This document shows positions 10,101 through 16,986 of a DNA stretch of 36,572 nt, in pieces. The notes beneath the pieces were generated by a model. That model saw only the letters and a list, made by a program, of their open reading frames with translations, did no database searches and was not told the origin of the DNA. Numbering within the stretch: the stretch's first letter is position 1; each line of letters begins with the position of its first letter. The DNA is taken from contig JAESPR010000053.1 of NCBI GenBank assembly GCA_016765685.1, forward strand, positions 1-36,572, given 5' to 3'. This stretch comes from Colwellia sp. (GTDB lineage Bacteria; Pseudomonadota; Gammaproteobacteria; Enterobacterales; Alteromonadaceae). The position numbers and the translations under genes were made by a program.

Positions 10101-10362
10101 TCCAGTTGTTGGATGCTCACAATGGTATCATCTGGTCATATCGGCTTCTGGCAAGGTTGCTACGTGTTGCTTTGACGGTAAAGTGAACTGGCCTATTGGT
10201 GATACTAATCAGTCGAATGTCCTTGATATATATAATTCCCAAGCTTACTTAAAATTGAGGGGAAGCGCTAAAACAAGGTTAGAAGGCAATAGCCCCTGCA
10301 GTTCTTGTAGTATTCATTGGGGGGCAGGTGAGAAAAATGCAGTATATAATTATAAACCGTAG
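4135..10362 (+). CDS. Giant fusion: FkbM methyltransferase, glycosyltransferases and radical SAM domain
   Basis: A single open frame of 2075 codons with several recognisable modules. (1) FkbM-type SAM methyltransferase, residues ~45-225: VVLDIGANVGNH ~57-68, FEPN 84-87, KVDVEGMELEVLRG ~161-174. (2) Coiled coil ~250-530 with a 49-residue tandem repeat. (3) Hydrophobic/amphipathic stretch ~530-565. (4) CgeB/DUF3880-like glycosyltransferase ~613-926. (5) GT2-like, apparently degenerate ~936-1120, with FNYDDFYGENYL. (6) Beta-rich unknown ~1180-1292. (7) GT4-like GT-B ~1304-1665, with a DEAMSSG loop. (8) TPR-like ~1699-1749. (9) Radical SAM, C1787-X3-C1791-X2-C1794, with C-terminal cysteines 1994, 2011/2012, 2055 and 2058 as in SPASM/twitch domains. 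There is no signal peptide. The start is ATG after GAGAAGAA, 3 bases after wecC. It probably builds and modifies part of the glycan at the inner membrane; specificities are unknown. Confidence 0.9.
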   Translation: MSTISDHIFKIKVDQGEYSMYLPKANVDYIQKHIAETGQPYELDMLQDMASRLSPGDVVLDIGANVGNHTLYLAALAKVKVYAFEPNALLVKAIRKSAALSLVEKNVIIYSIGLGSEESSGHFKELISENIGAQSIEVGEGKLRIQPLDSIRFSESISMMKVDVEGMELEVLRGAIATIQHHQPIMYVEALNIDEFFLVEDFLAKLGYIVLDTFNASPTHLFIHIDKLDNNILEKYNAKKIIASSYVLPQELKESKEHLHQANLKYRNINEQVIQLKKQLANKNIANDIDLSKELVSKLTSLQNSAENKEQQLAVALSEISSLSDKGNESYDVVKSLLDGREELVSKLTSLQNSAENKEQQLAVALSEISSLSDKGNESYDVVKSLLDGREELVSKLTSLQNSVENKEQQLTTALVNMAILVKQAKEQKNSNDKTQRIMLQYLDLIGKNKKTELFFIEFNNRDKELKGKVADMAVSKKELEVNVQNLQIELNEIKENLIIAKQKESKAELAKIKALKQIEDLRASVMFQLGYVLVNACLSFKGFISLPLKLMSILKLGIITFFADRKSLRKKNKQAAKILLEKPTSVLHAEAPKKLEAFNLAEGLLKNSRSKLKVACIMDEFTYGSYEPTCNLQQLTPDNWLEELELFQPELLFIESAWRGKDELWGSKVGHNSAELQSIITWCKTKIIPTLFWNKEDPVHYQTFLTVAKQFDHVFTTDLDCVSRYKAALKHNNVYFLPFACQPQVHNPIEKFERKDAISFAGAYYVKYPDRTKDLESLVSSLPKIKALEIFDRNFGKSDPNYMFPPQYTPYIVGTLPFDKIDIAYKGYKYAINLNSIKQSQTMFARRVYELLASNTLTISNYSKGIRLMFGDLVACSDSGEALSQTLAEWGENSNNVDKLRLAGLRKVLQEHTYLARLNYIEEKIFDKKNTDNNVSVAVVCFVKTTEQAKTIISQFNNQTWQAKQLVLVVKKSTANFDSFETKNIKFCKYRECSSKTLSELFENNNYLATFNYDDFYGENYLTDLMLNFSYLHVDVVGKASCYNYNKSKSVNLVDNGESYTVVNTLTPVKSVIYIESFSELMLKQWYKKLTTRFDDKYVQFSVDRFNYCQNGMANISLISDIVGDIKNINPGASLTDLQSIAENVAPMIHNAVETILEYKLLKPIFEKAKASKIKLTFENYHIHLSSTLDNGKHEYIYGSKPLGINLFNPDIKDGEQKIQLFIEGTPGLSVSFVLIYLDQQQQRLCHDIILTNQNKILTLPNAVAYVKVGFRVLSAGSCEIKAIVLGQRNLLPSKIIPCSETLLITNHYPSYQDLYKNGFVHTRVKAYKAENEIVDIFRFWKDTNLTYHEFDGVDVATGGADVLRRKLSDGNYSSVLVHFLDQNMWDVLKELPQDIRINVWVHGAEIHPWYRRKFNIETQEQEEIAKTNSELRMAFWHSVLDHMPKNLKLIFVSKAFSQEVFEDLGYKLPKEQYKIIHNPIDTDTFKYIEKPESQRKKILSIRPFATKQYANDLSVAAILKLSKTPIFESLEFRIIGDGKLFDETLEPLRKFSNVIIERKFVTHAEIAALHQEYGLFLCPSRWDSQGVSRDEAMSSGLIPITTAVAAIPEFADDTCAILAPPEDAKALAEGILKLIEEPGLFSKMSQCASEVVKATRDKKFIANEEINTFITDNCIPVYSTVNVFETLSKKLTLPGISESDRFDIYKSMSGILYELKRYEEAYICIDICLQIEPDNMVLKEMLTKLKSSIGNGGEGILDEHKNFLRRKDKYLDYPEVVQIETLAACNAGCSFCPYPTMERQGEKMSMELFDKIIADLKRQIPKDHSFSIGLNHINEPLADSRWATFVSKIASELPNANISIITNGYLLHEKNINRLLASSNVSSIQVSLNEIDEVLHEEKMNMNGKFERIVTNLDMLHTIIENSDSTMPVFIRRVGDYTQKDEEFITYCSKRWPEFNAASRGVKDFLGQVNLDNLESNVAKNLKNANIPVVGCSQWYHLVISASGKVATCCFDGKVNWPIGDTNQSNVLDIYNSQAYLKLRGSAKTRLEGNSPCSSCSIHWGAGEKNAVYNYKP
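5014..5367 (+). repeat. 147-bp in-frame tandem repeat (2.4 copies) in the coiled coil
   Basis: Unit 1 is 5014-5160, unit 2 is 5161-5307, and a partial third copy covers 5308 to about 5367. Units 1 and 2 differ at only two bases (acc/act and gag/gaa), both synonymous. The third copy stays recognisable for about 20 codons before diverging. Each unit encodes 49 residues beginning ELVSKLTSLQNSAENKEQQL. The length is a multiple of 3 (and 49 of 7), so gain or loss of copies keeps both the frame and the heptad register. Confidence 0.95.
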
Positions 10363-10419
10363 CTTTAGTCTTTACTCCTAACATCATAGAAAACAAATGA
10401 AAATAAATGAAGATAAAAC

Positions 10420-12072
10420 GTGATAGATAAAAATAATGAATTAAATGTGAATTATCTATTCTCATTTTATACGAGTTCTAAAAGTCATTGGGAAAAACAC
10501 GCGACAGGGCACCCACTAGATGGCTACCAATTAGGAAACCGGTTTAGCTTCCATACTGAAGATGAATATGATCCATTTATCACACTTTCATGTGATGAAT
10601 ATATCGATTTGTCCTCATTTGAAATTGTGCTTAGGGATAAATACGAAAATAAAATATTACCTTTGAAAGTGTATGTTAGCTTCAATAAAATTGAATGGTC
10701 TGAGATTTTTAGTACAGAATATAATGAAGACAATGCGACACTAACATACAAAAACCTCAAGGGTGTTAAATACTTAAAAATTACCAAAGAAGGCTATACT
10801 TGTTTATATTTATCTTCAGTTAACTTTTATAGTGACTGCAAGTATATTGAACGTAACGCTTCTAGGTTGAATAATATAGAAAAGAATAATAATATTATTT
10901 CATATACTCCATTCTATGGTTTAGGTGGGCAGTTAGCTGTTTTAGCAACCACAATTGGACAAGCATTAAATAGTAGGTTTAAGCATTGTTTTTGGACTTG
11001 GAGAGATTATCAATCAGGTCTAGTACAGTTTCCGCCAGAACTGCCAAACAATGCACATACAGAACTATTGCTTAAAGAAAATATAAGTTCGACTGTTTTG
11101 GCTAATTTTCAAGGAAATAGAGAGCGCCAAAAATCAAGTAAATCAGTAACAAGTTGGCTTCCAGAAAATGGAAACAGTGATTCTGATAACCCTTTAGTTA
11201 TTATTTCCAGAGACAGTATTAATCAATTCATACTAAAGGGGGAAAGTAAGTTTGCATGTATGAGGAGGTTATATTCAAAAATACAACCTAGCATAGATGT
11301 ATTACATTTAGTGAGAAATCAAGAAAAGGTTTTGGCTAAAAAAGATATTGATTTTACAAAATCATTGGGATTGCAGGTCAGGCATGGTAATGGAGAGCAA
11401 TACACTTCAGGGAATGTTTGGGGGGTAAAGCCACCTTCAAAAGATGAATTGATTATGGCGGTCAACATTGCAATTAAAAATTCGGAATCAAAGTTAGACA
11501 GCCTGATCATTGCATCTGATTGTTTTGCAGTGAGAGATTTGTTGACAAATGTATTTGGTGGTTCTTACAAAATACACTTTTTATCTGAAAATATTCAACC
11601 TATTGGAGGGGGCGGAAATCCACAAGAAAAAAGGTTTGATTTGAGTGTTAAACGTATTGTTGTTGATATGGAGTTTGACGATAAACAAGCTTTTTCAGAG
11701 ATACTGACTCTTGCGAAATGCAATGATATTTGTGGAGGCAAGTCATTCTTTTTTGACGCAATAATTGGTTTTGGTGCTACTGATGAATCAAATATAACAA
11801 GAGTAAATAATAACGATCGGTACATTGAACTACCAAATAATTTAGTTCCTTTGAGTGAAGCTATTAATTATTTACGTTATCAAGAAATAGTAAATGAATT
11901 TAGATCGAATAATATACTATTAGACGGGATTTTTATTGATGTTAATGAAATAAAAAAAATCAAAATTTCGTTTTTTGATACTCCATTGTTCGAAGGAAGT
12001 TATAAACAGTTAAAAAAAGAGCTATCAAGAGAAAGTATTATTAAAAAATTAGTAAATTATAGATATTATTAG
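10420..12072 (+). CDS. Discoidin-like domain fused to NodZ-like fucosyltransferase
   Basis: 550 aa. Residues ~10-140 contain the run [19 protein letters not shown] followed by a beta-rich stretch, resembling the F5/8C (discoidin, galactose-binding-like) modules attached to some bacterial glycan enzymes. Residues ~155-490 form the likely catalytic part: [18 protein letters not shown] near its start and [11 protein letters not shown] at 316-326, which is the NodZ/GT23-type HxRxGN(G)E signature for GDP-fucose binding. GTG 10420 is the first possible start after an in-frame stop at 10414; a second GTG at 10447 is possible. The ribosome site is weak. The gene directly precedes gmd and an Fcl-like reductase, so a GDP-fucose (or related GDP-6-deoxyhexose) donor fits. 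Acceptor unknown. Confidence 0.75.
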   Translation: MIDKNNELNVNYLFSFYTSSKSHWEKHATGHPLDGYQLGNRFSFHTEDEYDPFITLSCDEYIDLSSFEIVLRDKYENKILPLKVYVSFNKIEWSEIFSTEYNEDNATLTYKNLKGVKYLKITKEGYTCLYLSSVNFYSDCKYIERNASRLNNIEKNNNIISYTPFYGLGGQLAVLATTIGQALNSRFKHCFWTWRDYQSGLVQFPPELPNNAHTELLLKENISSTVLANFQGNRERQKSSKSVTSWLPENGNSDSDNPLVIISRDSINQFILKGESKFACMRRLYSKIQPSIDVLHLVRNQEKVLAKKDIDFTKSLGLQVRHGNGEQYTSGNVWGVKPPSKDELIMAVNIAIKNSESKLDSLIIASDCFAVRDLLTNVFGGSYKIHFLSENIQPIGGGGNPQEKRFDLSVKRIVVDMEFDDKQAFSEILTLAKCNDICGGKSFFFDAIIGFGATDESNITRVNNNDRYIELPNNLVPLSEAINYLRYQEIVNEFRSNNILLDGIFIDVNEIKKIKISFFDTPLFEGSYKQLKKELSRESIIKKLVNYRYY

Positions 12073-12080
12073 AGGTTATT

Positions 12081-13115
12081 TTGAAAAAAGCATTTATCAC
12101 CGGCGTAACTGGGCAAGACGGTTCTTATTTAGCCGAGTTCCTTCTAGAAAAAAATTATGAAGTTCATGCTATTGTACGTCGATCTTCTGTATTTAATACT
12201 GCGAGGATTGAAAATATATTGGGGCATCCTAATTTTACTACCTACCATGGAGACTTAACTGATTCTAGTAATTTACATACTCTATTAGCGAAAATAAGGC
12301 CAGATGAAATATATAATTTAGGTGCTCAATCGCATGTTGCTGTTTCTTTCGAAGTGCCTGAGTACACCGCCGAGGTGGATGCTGTAGGTACGCTAAGATT
12401 GTTAGATGCAATTAAAGATTTAGGTATTAAACCAAAATTTTATCAAGCATCTACTTCCGAATTGTTTGGTGGTTTACCTGATACCGCACCACAAAGTGAA
12501 ACTACGCCATTTCATCCTAAGTCTCCATATGGAGTGGCTAAAATTTATTCATATTGGATAACTATAAACTACAGAGAGTCTTACGACTTATTTGCTTGTA
12601 ATGGAATATTATTTAATCACGAATCTCCGCGTCGTGGGGAAACGTTTGTTACTAAAAAAATTACAAAAGCTGTTGCCAATATTTTTAAAGGTAAACAAAA
12701 AGTACTTAAATTAGGCAACATGGACGCAAAACGAGATTGGGGTTATGCAAAAGACTATGTAGAAATGATGTGGTTGATGTTGCAACAAGATACACCTCAA
12801 GATTACGTTATTGCAACAGGGAAAACGTACACCGTTAGATATTTTGTCGAAATGGCCTTTGCAGAAGTAAATATAGACATTATATGGGAAGGCCAAGGCG
12901 AAAACGAAGTCGGTATAAATAAAGCAACAGGTGAAACTGTTGTACAAATCGACCCCAAATACTATCGACCTGCAGAGGTGGAGTTATTGTGGGGAGATGC
13001 GTCTAAAGCAGAAAAAGAATTAGGCTGGAAAGCAAAAACCACTTTAAAAGAACTCGTTAAAATTATGGTTGAGTATGATCTTAAATATGATACATACGGT
13101 GGAGACAACACATGA
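12081..13115 (+). CDS. gmd: GDP-mannose 4,6-dehydratase
   Basis: Short-chain dehydrogenase/reductase family enzyme that turns GDP-mannose into GDP-4-keto-6-deoxy-mannose. 344 aa, family length. [17 protein letters not shown] is the NADP-binding loop. The catalytic residues T125-S126-E127 and Y150-G-V-A-K154 are present, as are the family stretches [14 protein letters not shown] and [17 protein letters not shown]. The start is TTG at 12081, supported by AGAGG at 12071-12075, which overlaps the stop of the upstream gene. The stop overlaps the next gene by four bases (ATGA). Its product is the branch point for the reductase at 13112 (fucose-type) and the aminotransferase at 15856 (perosamine-type). 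Confidence 0.95.
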   Translation: MKKAFITGVTGQDGSYLAEFLLEKNYEVHAIVRRSSVFNTARIENILGHPNFTTYHGDLTDSSNLHTLLAKIRPDEIYNLGAQSHVAVSFEVPEYTAEVDAVGTLRLLDAIKDLGIKPKFYQASTSELFGGLPDTAPQSETTPFHPKSPYGVAKIYSYWITINYRESYDLFACNGILFNHESPRRGETFVTKKITKAVANIFKGKQKVLKLGNMDAKRDWGYAKDYVEMMWLMLQQDTPQDYVIATGKTYTVRYFVEMAFAEVNIDIIWEGQGENEVGINKATGETVVQIDPKYYRPAEVELLWGDASKAEKELGWKAKTTLKELVKIMVEYDLKYDTYGGDNT

Positions 13116-14029
13116 TATTAGTTACCGGTGCAACGGGTTTTTTAGGGAAACGCGTATGTAAGTTGTTAGATCAACAAGGTTTACCTTACACAAAAACTTC
13201 TTTAAGTTTAGGGACTGATTTACGAGATAAAGAACAAACCTTTACCCTGTTTAAGTCTGTAAAACCCGATTTTGTGTTAAACTGTGCTGCGTTTGTTGGA
13301 GGCATTCAATTTGGGGCGAAACACCCCGTTGAGCTGTTTCAAAATAACCTGCAAATAACATTGAATCTACTGGCAGCAGCCAAAGAATTCGATGTAAAGC
13401 GTATGGTTAATCCAATATCAAATTGTGCTTACCCCGGTAAAGCTACTTTGTTCAAGGAAGATGAGTTTTGGGATGGGCCTCTGCATGATTCCGTGTTGGT
13501 TTATGGTTTTGTCCGTAAAGCTTTTTGGGTGGGATCATGGGCTTATGCTGAGCAATATGATCTTGACGTGATGAATATCATTTTATCAAATATGTACGGC
13601 CCGGAAGATCACTTCGAAGAAGAGCGTTCCCATGCACTAGGGGCTTTAATAATGAAATTTGTTAAAGCTAAAAGAAATAATGAACCCAGTGTAAGTGTAT
13701 GGGGTAGTGGCACACCCGTTAGAGAGTGGTTACATGTAGATGATGGTGCACAAGCTATGGTTCGCTCATTAGATGTTGATCGCACTATAGAACCAATTAA
13801 TATAGGTGTTGCAGAGGGAATTTCAATTATTGAAATGGCCCGACAAATAAAAGCTATTGTGGGATACGAAGGAGAGATTGTTTTAGATCCGACTAAACCT
13901 GATGGCGCCCCTTATAAAACTGTTGATGGTAGTAAAGGTGAAAAACTGCTTGGCTGGAAACCACAAATAGCATTTGACGACGGTGTTAAAAGCACAATTG
14001 AATGGTATTTAAAGAATATTACTGAATGA
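13112..14029 (+). CDS. GDP-L-fucose synthase-like SDR with Arg at the catalytic Lys position
   Basis: 305 aa, related to Fcl/WcaG (GDP-4-keto-6-deoxymannose 3,5-epimerase-reductase). Seen: [10 protein letters not shown] at the N-terminus, FVGGIQ, a serine-cysteine pair S103-N-C105 matching the Fcl SSC, the SHALGAL histidine region, [16 protein letters not shown], and [11 protein letters not shown] near the end. The catalytic tyrosine aligns with Y131 (YGFVRK). The lysine normally four residues later is arginine (R135), with a lysine at 136. So either the enzyme tolerates Arg or belongs to a subfamily with a different reaction. It is translationally coupled to gmd through ATGA and followed by a small cupin gene. 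Substrate GDP-4-keto-6-deoxyhexose is likely; the exact product is uncertain. Confidence 0.75.
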   Translation: MILVTGATGFLGKRVCKLLDQQGLPYTKTSLSLGTDLRDKEQTFTLFKSVKPDFVLNCAAFVGGIQFGAKHPVELFQNNLQITLNLLAAAKEFDVKRMVNPISNCAYPGKATLFKEDEFWDGPLHDSVLVYGFVRKAFWVGSWAYAEQYDLDVMNIILSNMYGPEDHFEEERSHALGALIMKFVKAKRNNEPSVSVWGSGTPVREWLHVDDGAQAMVRSLDVDRTIEPINIGVAEGISIIEMARQIKAIVGYEGEIVLDPTKPDGAPYKTVDGSKGEKLLGWKPQIAFDDGVKSTIEWYLKNITE

Positions 14030-14044
14030 TAATTAGGAATAGAG

Positions 14045-14452
14045 ATGTCTGTTATTGAAATTAAAGAAAATGATGTTGTACTAGCAAAACATGTACCAGC
14101 AGCTGTCGCTTGGGCTGGCGGATTAAATTTTTTCTCGGCTGATGAAGAATATGTTCAGGTTGGTACCTGGGGTTATGATTCCGGAAAAGAGCTATTAGCT
14201 CATTCACATAACGAAGTATCAAGAGAAGTGTTATGGACACAAGAAGTGTTATATATTCGCAAAGGAAAAATACTTGCTGAAATATATAATGCTAAGGATG
14301 AAAAAGTGGCTGAATTTGAAGCTACCGAAGGTGACCTAGTTATTTTATTACACGGTGGTCATGGTTATCATATTCTTGAAGATGGCACTCAAGTTTTGGA
14401 AGTTAAAAATGGCCCTTATGTTGGCGCCAATGCAGATAGAAGAAGGTTATAG
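14045..14452 (+). CDS. Small cupin protein, possibly a sugar-nucleotide isomerase/epimerase
   Basis: 135 aa, single-domain beta-barrel of the cupin type. A histidine pair LAHSHNE (~residues 55-61) and a later HGGHGYH stretch sit where cupin metal or substrate ligands usually lie. AGGAATAGAG precedes the ATG. It lies between an Fcl-like reductase and a hydroxyacyl-CoA dehydrogenase in the same operon, one base before the next gene. Sugar-locus cupins of this size include RmlC-like epimerases and FdtA-like isomerases, so a role in shaping the GDP-4-keto-6-deoxyhexose is plausible. No specific function can be read from the sequence. Confidence 0.75.
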   Translation: MSVIEIKENDVVLAKHVPAAVAWAGGLNFFSADEEYVQVGTWGYDSGKELLAHSHNEVSREVLWTQEVLYIRKGKILAEIYNAKDEKVAEFEATEGDLVILLHGGHGYHILEDGTQVLEVKNGPYVGANADRRRL

Positions 14453-14453
14453 T

Positions 14454-15293
14454 ATGGACAGGGTTGCGATTGTTGGTAATGGAGTTATGGCGCAAGGGAT
14501 AGCCAGCGTTTGTATAATTCATGGCTATGAAGTCTCCATTATTTCGAGATCTGAATTAAATATCCAAAGTTCGAGAAATAACATCCTTCGAATGTCAAAA
14601 AAGGTTGTAGCTAAAAATAAGATGGATGTCTGCTCTGATGATTTGGTAAATAAATTATCATTTTCATGTTCATTTGAAGATATTAGTAATTGTGGCATTA
14701 TCATCGAGTCTGTCACAGAAGATTTAATGGTAAAACAAAAGGTATTGAAAAGCATTGAGCAATATCGATGTGTAGACTCTATTGTTGCAACTAATACGTC
14801 TTCAATTTCCATTACTGAATTAGCGAGTTACAGTAAAACCCCCGAATCATTTATAGGTTTACATTTTTTTAATCCTGCGCCAGTCATGGCGTTAACTGAA
14901 ATAGTAAAGGGAATGTTGACCAGTGATGAATGTATTGATAAGACTTTTAAATTTGCAACTTCTCTTGAAAAGTCTCCTGTTATAGTTGAAGATTCACCTG
15001 GTTTTGTTGTTAATCGTTTACTTATTCCGATGATAAACGAGGCAATCAATGCTCTTTCGGAAGGGGTGGCTTCAGCTTTAGATATAGACTCTGCAATGAA
15101 ACTTGGTGCCAATCATCCCATAGGACCATTATCTTTAGCTGATTTAATTGGAAATGATGTATGTCTGTCTATTTTAGATTCATTACATCAAGAGACAGGT
15201 GATCAAAAGTATCGGGCATCTCCATTACTCAGAAAAATGGTAAGAGCAAACGTGTTAGGTCGTAAAACTAAAAAAGGTTTTTTTAATTACTAG
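14454..15293 (+). CDS. 3-hydroxyacyl-CoA (3-hydroxybutyryl-CoA) dehydrogenase
   Basis: 279 aa, the full length of the short HBDH/PaaH-type family, which interconverts acetoacetyl-CoA and (S)-3-hydroxybutyryl-CoA with NAD(P)H. The N-terminal Rossmann loop is GNGVMAQG (8-15). ATNTSSIS is present, the catalytic histidine is H137 in GLHFFNPAPVM, then TEIVKG, DSPGFVVNRLL and NHPIGPLSLADLIGNDV. I chose ATG 14454: AGAAGG lies 7 bases upstream and the protein then begins directly at the Rossmann fold. An upstream ATG at 14355 would only read out of frame through the cupin gene. In a sugar operon just before an acyltransferase and an aminotransferase, it likely supplies a hydroxyacyl-CoA for N-acylation of an amino sugar. 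Confidence 0.85.
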   Translation: MDRVAIVGNGVMAQGIASVCIIHGYEVSIISRSELNIQSSRNNILRMSKKVVAKNKMDVCSDDLVNKLSFSCSFEDISNCGIIIESVTEDLMVKQKVLKSIEQYRCVDSIVATNTSSISITELASYSKTPESFIGLHFFNPAPVMALTEIVKGMLTSDECIDKTFKFATSLEKSPVIVEDSPGFVVNRLLIPMINEAINALSEGVASALDIDSAMKLGANHPIGPLSLADLIGNDVCLSILDSLHQETGDQKYRASPLLRKMVRANVLGRKTKKGFFNY

Positions 15294-15305
15294 AGGAAAG
15301 TTAAT

Positions 15306-15854
15306 ATGTCCAATGAATATGACTATGATCAATTGAAAAGCTATGGTGACGATGTATTCATTAGTCAAAATGTAGAAATAAGAAGACCTAACCTTGTTAC
15401 TGTAGGTAGCCATTTAGCTATAGATACTGGTTTTTATTGTACTGTAACGGCTGAAATAGGTGATTATGTACATATTGCACCATATATTACTGTTATCGGC
15501 GGAGCAAAAGGCCTTTTTAAAATGCATCATTTTTCAACAATTGCTGCAGGCTCAAGAGTCATTTGTGGTAGTGATGAACATTTAGGTGAGGGACTAGTTG
15601 GGCCAACGATTCCTAAACCGTATAAAGATAATATTAAATATGCGCCGGTTATTCTTGAAAGGTATGCAAATGTGGGAACCAATGTTGTTATTATGCCGGG
15701 CGTAACTATTGCTGAAGGTTGTGTGATAGGTTCAAACTCAACGGTTACTAAATCAACAAAACCTTGGACTATCTATGTTGGTAATCCAGCTAGGGCAATA
15801 AAAACACGTAAGAAAGAAAACATTCTAGATTACGCAAAAAAATTAGGTTATTAA
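15306..15854 (+). CDS. Left-handed beta-helix acyltransferase (hexapeptide repeat)
   Basis: 182 aa with hexapeptide repeats through most of its length (for example VTVGSHLAIDTGFYCTV and VGTNVVIMPGVTIAEGCVIG), ending in the typical TIYVGNPARAIKTR cap of CoA-dependent sugar O- or N-acyltransferases. AGAGGAAAG precedes the ATG. Its stop is one base from the aminotransferase gene. Context suggests transfer of an acyl group, perhaps 3-hydroxybutyryl from the product of the preceding gene, to the 4-amino group made by the next enzyme. An O-acetyltransferase role cannot be excluded. Confidence 0.8.
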   Translation: MSNEYDYDQLKSYGDDVFISQNVEIRRPNLVTVGSHLAIDTGFYCTVTAEIGDYVHIAPYITVIGGAKGLFKMHHFSTIAAGSRVICGSDEHLGEGLVGPTIPKPYKDNIKYAPVILERYANVGTNVVIMPGVTIAEGCVIGSNSTVTKSTKPWTIYVGNPARAIKTRKKENILDYAKKLGY

Positions 15855-15855
15855 A

Positions 15856-16950
15856 ATGTCAGATTTTATTATGCAAATGCGCCCTTTGTTTGGCGAAGAA
15901 GAAAAAAAAGCTATCTGTGAATATATGGATGAAGATGGTTTTATAACTGAGTTCAAACGAACTGAACAATTTGAAAATATGCTTGCCGCACATACAGGTG
16001 CAAAACATTGTGTAGTGGTTAATAATGGTACGGTAAGTTTAACCTTAGCAGCAATGTCTGTAGGTATAGAAGCCGGTGACGAAGTAATAGTACCTAACTT
16101 TACCATGATCGCTACGCCTAACTCGATAAAAATGTTTGGTGCTGTGCCGGTATTTGTTGATGTTGAGGTAGAAACACTGTGTCTTGATATTAAACAGGTA
16201 GAAGCAGCAATTACCGACAAAACCAAAGCCATCATGCTGGTAACCGCTAACGGACGTTACCCTAAGTCTGGCATTCAAGCTTTTGAAGCATTAGCTAAAA
16301 AGTATAATTTAAAGTTGATTGAAGATTCAGCGCAATCACTAGGTTCATATTATCCTGATGGCAGGCATATTGGTACAGTGGGTGATGTCGGTAGCTTTTC
16401 ATTTTCGGCACCTAAAATTATTTCTACCGGTCAAGGTGGCTGTATTATCACTAATTGTGATAATACAGCTGAACGCTTACGTCGTCTTAAAGATTTCGGC
16501 CGTTCTGGTGGGGGTAATGATATTCATGATCAAATTGGTTTCAACTTTAAGTTTACAGAATTGCAAGCATGTATTGGCATAGAGCAAATGAAAAAACTTG
16601 AATGGCGTATTGAACGTAAAAAAGAAATTTTAAAATTATACCAATTAAATTTAACTGAAGTTTCTCAAGTTAAATTCTTTGCGCAAGACCTCTCCTGTAC
16701 TACACCATGGTTTATTGATGTATTAGTAGAAAGAAGAGAAGCACTACAAGCATATTTAAAAGGGGAGGCAATTGGTACTAGAGTGATGTACCCGCCGATA
16801 AATGAACAACTTGCTTACCAACTGGCAGGTAGTTTTCCTATCGCAAAATTAGTAGGACAGAATGGGCTTTGGTTACCATCAGCAGTTCAACTTACAAATG
16901 AAGATATAAATCGTATCTGTAACGCCATTATTAAATTTTACAAACCTTAA
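15856..16950 (+). CDS. DegT/DnrJ/EryC1-family sugar aminotransferase (perosamine synthase-like)
   Basis: 364 aa PLP enzyme. The internal-aldimine lysine is K187 in FSFSAPKIISTGQGG. LIEDSAQSLGSYYPDGRHIGTVGDVGSF carries the PLP-contacting aspartate, and NNGTVSLTLAA lies at the PLP-phosphate site. RMYP-like residues (TRVMYPPINEQLAY) close the C-terminal half. With gmd in the same operon, a GDP-4-keto-6-deoxymannose 4-aminotransferase (perosamine synthase) is the simplest reading, with L-glutamate as donor. A related keto-sugar aminotransferase is also possible. It is the last gene before a hairpin at 16957-16977. Confidence 0.85.
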   Translation: MSDFIMQMRPLFGEEEKKAICEYMDEDGFITEFKRTEQFENMLAAHTGAKHCVVVNNGTVSLTLAAMSVGIEAGDEVIVPNFTMIATPNSIKMFGAVPVFVDVEVETLCLDIKQVEAAITDKTKAIMLVTANGRYPKSGIQAFEALAKKYNLKLIEDSAQSLGSYYPDGRHIGTVGDVGSFSFSAPKIISTGQGGCIITNCDNTAERLRRLKDFGRSGGGNDIHDQIGFNFKFTELQACIGIEQMKKLEWRIERKKEILKLYQLNLTEVSQVKFFAQDLSCTTPWFIDVLVERREALQAYLKGEAIGTRVMYPPINEQLAYQLAGSFPIAKLVGQNGLWLPSAVQLTNEDINRICNAIIKFYKP

Positions 16951-16956
16951 AGTATT

Positions 16957-16977
16957 AGGGAGATTCAACACCTCCCT
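16957..16977 (+). terminator. Hairpin between aminotransferase and membrane-protein genes
   Basis: AGGGAG (16957-16962) pairs perfectly with CTCCCT (16972-16977) around a 9-base loop, starting 7 bases after the aminotransferase stop and ending 10 bases before the next ATG. Only a short TTTA follows, so termination would be weak. It may act as an attenuator or as a boundary between transcripts. Confidence 0.35.
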
Positions 16978-16986
16978 TTAATCATT

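Noticed and set aside
4135-10362. The giant gene as an artefact of several merged genes
   Set aside because: There is one uninterrupted frame with linkers that look like real protein and no stop or frame change at module boundaries. I cannot exclude a sequencing error that removed a stop, but nothing in the sequence suggests it.
14355-14453. Upstream extension of the hydroxyacyl-CoA dehydrogenase
   Set aside because: These codons are the cupin gene read in another frame; the Rossmann fold begins right after ATG 14454, which has AGAAGG upstream.
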